This document shows, one piece after another, positions 6,968-10,902 of a stretch of DNA of 10,902 bases (positions are counted from its first letter, which is position 1; every line of letters begins with the position of its first letter). The DNA lies in the NCBI GenBank assembly GCA_944390615.1, contig CALXRJ010000171.1, forward strand, positions 1-10,902, given 5' to 3'. The translations under genes and the position numbers were made by a program. This DNA is from an uncultured Clostridia bacterium (lineage in GTDB: Bacteria; Bacillota; Clostridia; TANB77; CAG-508). The notes under the pieces are model-generated. The model worked only from the letters and a program-made list of their open reading frames with translations. It was not told the origin of the DNA and did not search any database.

Positions 6968-7660
6968 CTATATTAAAAAAGTTATTAATAATATGATTAC
7001 TTTTATCATGGTTTCAAACATTAATTCAAAATTTGTCATTTTAATTCCCATGTTATTTAGTTTTTCATAACTTCCTATTATACTATCTATTTCATTTTTT
7101 TCTGATAAGTTTATTTCTTCCATATATTCTTTTGCCAGAAACTTTGCTTTTATCATAGCATCATTTTCTAAGTAACTTCTTACAAAATAGTAGAGATAAC
7201 TCATAATTAACATGATACATAAAAATAGCATTTTATTTGGCAATTGATTGAATAAACTTAATATGGTAGTAATGAAAAAATAAAGTAGATAAATATTGGA
7301 ATAAATAAAGTTAAATAATAATATTTTTCTACTTTGCACAGAATGCAAACATTCATGAGCAATGGTTTGTATTCTGGTATAACTATTTTTTACATCTGCT
7401 ATAATGATTTTGTCTGTTACAGCAATGTAAAGTGAAGTCTTGGCCTCTTTATCTTCTTCTACTTTTACTTTTTCATTTTTTAATTTTTTTAATAAGGTTT
7501 TACAAATTTCTATATTGGATGGATATAAATTAGTTATCTTATTGAATTTGCTTTCTTCTATTTGGGCAAATTCTTTTAATCTCTTGATACTAACATCATA
7601 AATGATTGCTAGAATTCCTATTAGCATAATCAATAGCATTAGGATGATGATGTATTCCAT
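6968..7660 (-). CDS. Predicted membrane zinc metallopeptidase (HExxH), family uncertain
   Basis: A 230-residue protein. Residues 1-20 form a membrane anchor, and about residues 111-131 and 143-160 two further membrane segments. The C-terminal end (about 217-230) is again hydrophobic. Between anchor and membrane pair lies IAHECLHSVQ with HECLH at 102-106, a zincin HExxH motif. After the membrane pair comes YLENDAMIKA with Glu165, in the place where M48-type and YugP-type peptidases carry the third zinc ligand (ExxA-like helix). The layout is closest to the YugP-type neutral zinc peptidases but the sequence is divergent. Substrate and role are unknown; membrane protein quality control is one possibility. 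An AAAGGAAG site seven bases before the ATG supports the start. Confidence 0.65.
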   Translation of the reverse strand: MEYIIILMLLIMLIGILAIIYDVSIKRLKEFAQIEESKFNKITNLYPSNIEICKTLLKKLKNEKVKVEEDKEAKTSLYIAVTDKIIIADVKNSYTRIQTIAHECLHSVQSRKILLFNFIYSNIYLLYFFITTILSLFNQLPNKMLFLCIMLIMSYLYYFVRSYLENDAMIKAKFLAKEYMEEINLSEKNEIDSIIGSYEKLNNMGIKMTNFELMFETMIKVIILLITFLI

Positions 7661-7689
7661 AAGATTTCTTCCTTTTTCTATGTACCTAT

Positions 7690-7717
7690 ATTTTATCTAT
7701 GGATTTTGTATCGGCAA
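7690..7717 (-). promoter_or_regulatory. Weak candidate promoter before the zinc peptidase gene
   Basis: On the minus strand TTGCCG (plus 7712-7717) and TAAAAT (plus 7690-7695) are 16 bases apart, about 30 bases before the ATG at 7660. The -10 box is good and the -35 is only half consensus. The site overlaps a stem-loop, so either function could explain the conservation of these bases. Confidence 0.3.
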
Positions 7718-7724
7718 AATCCAT
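7699..7724. terminator. 10-bp perfect stem-loop just after the YlbF-family gene
   Basis: ATGGATTTTG (7699-7708) pairs perfectly with CAAAATCCAT (7715-7724) around a 6-base loop, five bases after the stop of the upstream gene. A run of T follows only on the plus strand. On the minus strand, where the genes are, the stem is followed by AGATAAAA, which is poor for intrinsic termination. It could be an antisense terminator or a weak transcript-end structure. Confidence 0.45.
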
Positions 7725-7729
7725 TTTTG

Positions 7730-8065
7730 TTAGGAGATAAGATCTTTTACAGCTTCACTAATAATTTTATTGACATCTCCTAATAATACATTGAATTTAA
7801 ATTCTGCATCAAAATATTTTTTGATTTTTGGAATTTCGATTAAGTCTTTATATAAACTTTGGATTTTTTGCATGACTTTTTCATCTGTTTTTCCATTTTG
7901 AATGCTATTGAGTTGTTCTTCATATCTAGCTTTTTCAAATTCTGCTATTTTAATTTTGTATTCTGGATTTAAATTAATCGTTTGTTTGGCTGCCTTAAAG
8001 GTTAAATATTCTTCTGATTGTTTAATTTCATCGGCTAATTGGTTAACTGTATCATAAACATTCAT
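7730..8065 (-). CDS. YlbF/YmcA-family protein
   Basis: A 111-residue all-helical protein with the typical opening of this family (MNVYDTVNQLADEIKQSEEY), a conserved YLTFKAAKQTINLNPE-type segment at about 20-35, and a long second helix region. In Bacillus subtilis, YlbF and YmcA form a complex with YaaT that binds RNase Y and influences mRNA maturation, competence and sporulation. Whether this clostridial-type relative does the same is inference, since neither partner gene is in the window. The start has an AAAGGAGG-type site at good distance. It lies 33 bases after the glycosyltransferase stop and is probably in the same transcript unless the palindrome between them acts as a terminator. Confidence 0.85.
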   Translation of the reverse strand: MNVYDTVNQLADEIKQSEEYLTFKAAKQTINLNPEYKIKIAEFEKARYEEQLNSIQNGKTDEKVMQKIQSLYKDLIEIPKIKKYFDAEFKFNVLLGDVNKIISEAVKDLIS

Positions 8066-8089
8066 GGTAATCCCTCCTTTTATATGTAC

Positions 8090-8117
8090 AAATCAAGCTT
8101 ATGCATAAGCTTGATTT
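8090..8117. repeat. Perfect 28-base palindrome overlapping the glycosyltransferase stop codon
   Basis: The bases 8090-8103 (AAATCAAGCTTATG) are exactly mirrored in 8104-8117. The TAA stop of the glycosyltransferase gene (8099-8101) and its last five codons lie inside. On the plus strand the stem is followed by a T-run, giving six T in all, as in an intrinsic terminator. On the minus strand it is followed by only GTACAT. A dyad without spacer could be a protein operator as well as an RNA hairpin. Its position between the glycosyltransferase and YlbF-family genes suggests a control point for expression across the gap. Confidence 0.7.
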
Positions 8118-9382
8118 TTTCTAAAGGTAAGTAAATTCGTAATTTCTCCTCTAGCTGTTTTTCTAGGTTTTGCTTTTTCTTGTTCCAATTGTTTTCTTTG
8201 CCTATCAGCCATAGTTTCACAAATTGCTTTTTGATAGGTAAAATGGGTATCTTGTGCTATTTTGTTCCAGTTATATTGATTTCTTACTTTTGCTTTTGCC
8301 TTTTTTACCATACTACTACAAAGAGCAGGGTCAAATAATAGTTCTAATATAGAATCTGCAATGGAATTACTGTTGCCACAATAACTTTTCATGCCTGTTT
8401 CTCGATGTTCTACAATTTCATTTAGTCCTCCAATATCGGATACGACAACTGGAATTTCTGCAAGCATGGCCTCTAATGCTACAATTCCAAATGGTTCATA
8501 CGTACTTGGGAATACCGATATATCTGCTGCTTTATACATTTTTCCAACATCTTTGCCATTTAAATAACCTGCAAAACATACTTTATTTCCTAATCCTAAA
8601 TTGTTTACTTCTTGTTTTAGTTCTTCTATCATGCCACCTTTTCCGGCAATAACTAGTTTGGCATCATGATAATGTTCTAATATTTTTGGCATGGCTCCAA
8701 TTAAGTATTGAACTCCTTTTTCATAAACTAGTCTTCCCATAAATAAGATGATTTTTTCATTATCTAAAGCATATCTTCTTCTAAATTCATAATCTCTTTC
8801 AATTCCAGAATAATTAGTAATATTGACTCCATTTGGAACAACATTTATTTTTTCAAATGGCAAACCAAATAGTCTTTGTAGTTCACTTTTCATGTAATTA
8901 CTATTTACAATTACTTCTGTTGATTCATATGTTAACATCCATTCTGTATCATTAATATATTTTTGATTTGGCTCACGTATTCCACTATTTCTTCCTGCTT
9001 CTGTAGCATGGATGGTGGAAACAATTGGCATATTATAGGCTTGTTTTAATGTTTTGGCGGCATATGCCACTAACCAATCATGTGCATGTATTACATCAAA
9101 TTTTCCTTCTTGTGCTATAATTTCTCCTGCTTTTGCTATCATGTTGAAATTTAATTGCATAATCCAGTCAATAAAATTGTTGGCATTAATCATGAAGTTG
9201 TCTACTCTGTACACTTTTACGCCTTTGTCTAGTTCATAATAAGGTGCATTTCCTTCTTTGTAAGTTATAACTGTTACTTCATGCCCATCTTTGATGAGCC
9301 TTTTGGATAAGTCATTGACAACTCTTGCGATTCCCCCTACTACTCTTGGTGGATATTCCCATGTTAACATTAAAATCTTCAT
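8099..9382 (-). CDS. GT4-family glycosyltransferase, glycogen synthase-like
   Basis: A 427-residue GT-B fold enzyme of the GT4 family. The N-terminal Rossmann domain starts MKILMLTWEYPP and has the acceptor/nucleotide loop GGIAR at 16-20 and VIHAHDW at 107-113. The C-terminal domain has GRLVYEKG at 226-233 (phosphate-binding Arg and Lys) and the EX7E motif EPFGIVALE with Glu296 and Glu304. These support a retaining transferase using a nucleotide sugar. The wording of the motifs is close to starch/glycogen synthase-like GT4 proteins, but the substrate cannot be read from sequence. The tail from about residue 396 is highly basic and not part of the fold. No signal peptide is seen, so it is cytoplasmic. 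AAGGAAG about nine bases before the ATG supports the start, and a near-consensus promoter lies upstream. No glycogen-branching or polysaccharide genes are adjacent. Confidence 0.92.
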   Translation of the reverse strand: MKILMLTWEYPPRVVGGIARVVNDLSKRLIKDGHEVTVITYKEGNAPYYELDKGVKVYRVDNFMINANNFIDWIMQLNFNMIAKAGEIIAQEGKFDVIHAHDWLVAYAAKTLKQAYNMPIVSTIHATEAGRNSGIREPNQKYINDTEWMLTYESTEVIVNSNYMKSELQRLFGLPFEKINVVPNGVNITNYSGIERDYEFRRRYALDNEKIILFMGRLVYEKGVQYLIGAMPKILEHYHDAKLVIAGKGGMIEELKQEVNNLGLGNKVCFAGYLNGKDVGKMYKAADISVFPSTYEPFGIVALEAMLAEIPVVVSDIGGLNEIVEHRETGMKSYCGNSNSIADSILELLFDPALCSSMVKKAKAKVRNQYNWNKIAQDTHFTYQKAICETMADRQRKQLEQEKAKPRKTARGEITNLLTFRKNQAYA

Positions 9383-9455
9383 CCTTTTTTACTTCCTTTC
9401 TTTGAAAAAGCATTTTCTTATGTTTATCATTCGATATTTTTCTACATTCTTTTAT

Positions 9456-9484
9456 ATTTTATACAAACCTAAAAAAAATGTAAA
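9456..9484 (-). promoter_or_regulatory. Strong sigma-A-type promoter for the glycosyltransferase block
   Basis: On the minus strand TTTACA (plus 9479-9484) and TAAAAT (plus 9456-9461) are separated by exactly 17 bases, each with five of six consensus matches. The spacer contains an eight-base T-run. Transcription would start near 9449, leaving a leader of about 65 bases before the ATG at 9382. It probably drives the long co-directional block, perhaps down to the terminator at 3383-3431. Confidence 0.7.
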
Positions 9485-9553
9485 TACTTTTTTGTAATTT
9501 TTTTTATTTTTTTAGGATTTAGTTACTATTTACAGTGTATTAATATTGTAGAG

Positions 9554-9643
9554 AAGCCTCAAACGGTTAGATGCTCTTCAGGTATGCCGGGAGCCGAGGA
9601 ATGCAATAAATTTTATATCATTAACCGTTTGAGGTGGCTTTTT
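9554..9643 (+). ncRNA. Candidate structured small RNA or long-stem terminator on the plus strand
   Basis: A 13-bp perfect core stem (9557-9569 with 9622-9634) can be lengthened by AAGCC/GGCTT pairing around a GGT bulge and is followed by five T on the plus strand. The 52-base interior is not a simple loop: it holds its own hairpin (9573-9578 with 9589-9594, plus 9581-9582 with 9587-9588 around TATG), and then GAGGAATGCAA and an AT-rich part. Its GC content stands out from the flanks. A possible -10, TAATAT at 9541-9546, has only a poor -35 (TTTAGT), so the transcription start is uncertain. The 3' arm overlaps the last codons of the DUF4363 gene on the other strand. I do not recognise an Rfam family: it lacks the core motifs of the riboswitch classes, SRP RNA, 6S and RNase P that I know. 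It could also be a minus-strand transcript-end structure, although the T-run argues against that. Confidence 0.45.
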
Positions 9644-10050
9644 CCCGTTGTGAATTGTATCAGGATTTTAAATATATTTACTATATTAAAGGAATATTTA
9701 TCTGTAATATGGTCTAATACAAAACTTGTTTTTTCTAATTCACTAATGGCTAAGTCATAGTTTTCTGTTTGTGTGAAGCTTTTACAGGCTGTAAAATAGG
9801 TTTCCACCTTTTCTAGTTCGTCATGCTCGATATAGTAGGCAAGTTTATTGTGCATTTCTTCCCATTTTTGATTAATCTCTTCTGTTTTTGTTTTCGCTTG
9901 TTCTGTTTCTTTTAGTATTAAATTTTGTTTTAAGCTTTCTAATTCACTGGTTAATGTTTCTACACATTTTTTGGTATAGTTTTGTGTTACCATATCTCCG
10001 ATTACAATCAAAATAATTAAGATAATGGAAATTACTAGTTCTTTATACAT
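9613..10050 (-). CDS. DUF4363-family protein, single N-terminal membrane anchor
   Basis: A 145-residue protein. Residues about 4-20 form a membrane anchor and the rest is a helical, charged domain. The segment KWEEMHNKLAYYIEHDELEK (about residues 62-81) and the ending LDHITDKYSFNIVNIF are typical of DUF4363, a family of unknown function often found right after a DUF421 gene in Clostridia, as here. It overlaps that gene by 16 bases and has an AGAAGGGA site before the ATG. Family members usually end near the NIF position (127 here). The remaining 18 residues are encoded by the arm of the stem-loop structure at 9554-9643 and are probably not functionally conserved. The pairing suggests a shared membrane role with DUF421, but no function is established. 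Confidence 0.8.
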   Translation of the reverse strand: MYKELVISIILIILIVIGDMVTQNYTKKCVETLTSELESLKQNLILKETEQAKTKTEEINQKWEEMHNKLAYYIEHDELEKVETYFTACKSFTQTENYDLAISELEKTSFVLDHITDKYSFNIVNIFKILIQFTTGKSHLKRLMI

Positions 10051-10733
10051 ATTTTATTTTCCCTTCTCTTCTTTTTTTGACAAAAGATTTGTCCTTTTCC
10101 ATCATAGGTTACAAGTAATGCTTCTTCTGGTTTAAAACCAAATTTTCGTACTTCTGTATCTAACCAATTGTAGTCTTTTTCTATCGCTTGTAAATTTTTG
10201 GTCATAATTTTACCATCTACCACTAAGTCATAAGGCAAACCTTCATAATCTGGCATAATATCAAAATCTTCTGGAATAGTTTTTCTTTTATTTGGCTTTT
10301 CAATTACGGTTACTTGCCCACTGGTTTCTAAAATGGCATATTCGACATCTGCTATGTTTACCACGTCTTTGTCTCTTAGTCTTTCTTGTAATTCATTGAG
10401 TGTGAATCTCTCTTTAATTAGTGCTTTTTCATCGATTTTGCCTCGATAAATTAAAATTCTTGGTTTACCACAAATGATTTCTCTGGCTTTTATACTTTTT
10501 AAATTTATCATGGAAATAATTAGATGCATAACCAGTAACCCTAAAATCGGTACAATTCCATTGGAAATCGGCACTCCTGTTTCTGTCATGGGAATAGAAG
10601 CTAAATCTGCAATCATAATAGCAATAGCTAGTTCAAATGGTTGCAATTGCCCAATTTCTCTTTTTCCCATTAATCTCATCACAATTAAAACAACGATATA
10701 TAAAATAATTGCTCGAAAAAAATTGATTAGCAT
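10035..10733 (-). CDS. DUF421 (YetF-type) membrane protein
   Basis: A 232-residue protein. Three hydrophobic segments lie in the first 80 residues, with the hallmark MGKREIGQLQPFEL at 22-35. A soluble C-terminal domain follows, with GKPRILIYRGKI at 89-100 and the stretch FTLNELQERLRDKDV leading to VEYAILETSGQ at 130-140, all typical of DUF421. Its biochemical role is unknown; Bacillus members are reported in sporulation or germination contexts. I choose the ATG at 10733 because the AAAGGA site lies nine bases before it, whereas the ATG at 10742 would leave no spacing. The C-terminus is basic (KKKRR) and overlaps the DUF4363 gene, so both are co-translated. The upstream region lacks a convincing promoter. 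Confidence 0.92.
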   Translation of the reverse strand: MLINFFRAIILYIVVLIVMRLMGKREIGQLQPFELAIAIMIADLASIPMTETGVPISNGIVPILGLLVMHLIISMINLKSIKAREIICGKPRILIYRGKIDEKALIKERFTLNELQERLRDKDVVNIADVEYAILETSGQVTVIEKPNKRKTIPEDFDIMPDYEGLPYDLVVDGKIMTKNLQAIEKDYNWLDTEVRKFGFKPEEALLVTYDGKGQIFCQKKKRRENKICIKN

Positions 10734-10847
10734 AAATACCATTCCTTTCTATTTTGGCTTTTTTATCAACATTCGAATTTTCATTTTTTATTTTTATTCT
10801 TTCTTTTTTTCATGTTTTTATTCTTGGTTTGCATAAAAAATATTTTA

Positions 10848-10902
10848 TTGTAAACAATATTTTTATGTAGCTAAAAAAATAATTTTTGTAAATAAAAAGG
10901 AG
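10848..10902 (+). promoter_or_regulatory. Candidate divergent promoter and ribosome binding site for a gene beyond the right edge
   Basis: The last six bases (10897-10902) read AAGGAG, a full ribosome binding site on the plus strand, so a start codon is expected about 6-9 bases outside. TTGTAA (10848-10853) and TAAAAA (10872-10877) with an 18-base gap could be its promoter, both boxes being about four of six consensus matches. No other gene is visible on this strand. The evidence is indirect because the coding part is missing. Confidence 0.35.

Noticed and set aside
6657..7070. A 137-codon plus-strand frame across the 6898-6957 palindrome
   Set aside because: It runs antisense to the HAD and peptidase genes, both of which have family motifs. 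The product has no recognisable domain and includes translated palindrome sequence.
9573..9605. Possible SRP RNA or riboswitch core in the interior of the 9554-9643 structure
   Set aside because: The SRP core motif (GGAAG...AGCA type) and the conserved cores of the TPP, SAM, glycine, fluoride and T-box elements are not present.
9564..9630. Resemblance of GTTAGATGC to the core of an integron attC site
   Set aside because: In attC the AAC-type core comes first and the GTT-type core last. Here the order is reversed on both strands, and there is no integron integrase or cassette.
10750..10815. Two tiny minus-strand frames of 10-11 codons upstream of the DUF421 gene, one ending just before its ribosome binding site
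   Set aside because: Neither has a ribosome binding site and the products are Lys-rich by base composition. A leader peptide cannot be supported from this sequence.
10847..10858. Short inverted repeat ATTGT-AA-ACAAT as an operator
   Set aside because: Only five bases per arm in very AT-rich DNA. Such repeats are expected by chance and no regulator gene is nearby.

Overview
The window is very AT-rich and gene-dense. Every recognisable gene lies on the minus strand, most with a strong AGGAGG-type ribosome binding site and very short gaps or overlaps. This, together with the gene content (YhaO/YhaN-like pair, YlbF family, YqeG-type HAD phosphatase next to a prepilin-type peptidase, Xaa-Pro peptidase and EF-P, DUF421 followed by DUF4363), points to a low-GC Firmicute, most likely a member of the Clostridia. 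No genus can be named from this sequence alone.

In transcription order (right to left): at the right edge (about 10740-10902) is an upstream region that ends in a ribosome binding site on the plus strand, so a divergent gene probably starts just outside. Next come a DUF421 (YetF-type) membrane protein and an overlapping DUF4363 protein (10733-9613). The 3' end of the DUF4363 gene runs into a strong stem-loop structure (9554-9643) that looks like a small RNA or terminator read from the opposite, plus strand. A near-consensus promoter at 9456-9484 then starts a long co-directional block: a GT4 glycosyltransferase (9382-8099), a YlbF-family protein (8065-7730), a small membrane zinc metallopeptidase (7660-6968), a YqeG-type HAD phosphatase (6865-6356), an A24 prepilin-type peptidase without the usual cysteine motif (6366-5608), an Xaa-Pro aminopeptidase (5595-4537), elongation factor P (4506-3940) and a zinc-ribbon protein (3920-3474). 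A stem-loop terminator at 3383-3431 closes this block.

The left part holds a two-gene unit of its own: an SbcD/Mre11-like phosphoesterase (3291-2203) and an SbcC/Rad50-like ATPase (2202-1, cut by the window edge) that carries a transmembrane hairpin in the middle of its coiled coil. This matches the YhaO/YhaN type, a membrane-attached relative of the Mre11-Rad50 nuclease. The downstream ATPase starts with TTG directly after the TAA of the nuclease gene and in the same frame.

Most of the window is ordinary chromosomal housekeeping. The less ordinary items are the plus-strand structured RNA candidate at 9554-9643, a 60-base two-tier palindrome at 6898-6957, a perfect 28-base palindrome that contains the glycosyltransferase stop codon (8090-8117), and the tendency of the intergenic stem-loops to have their T-run on the strand without genes. 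I found no CRISPR array, transposase, tRNA, rRNA or phage gene. I did not find convincing evidence of a wholly new system.
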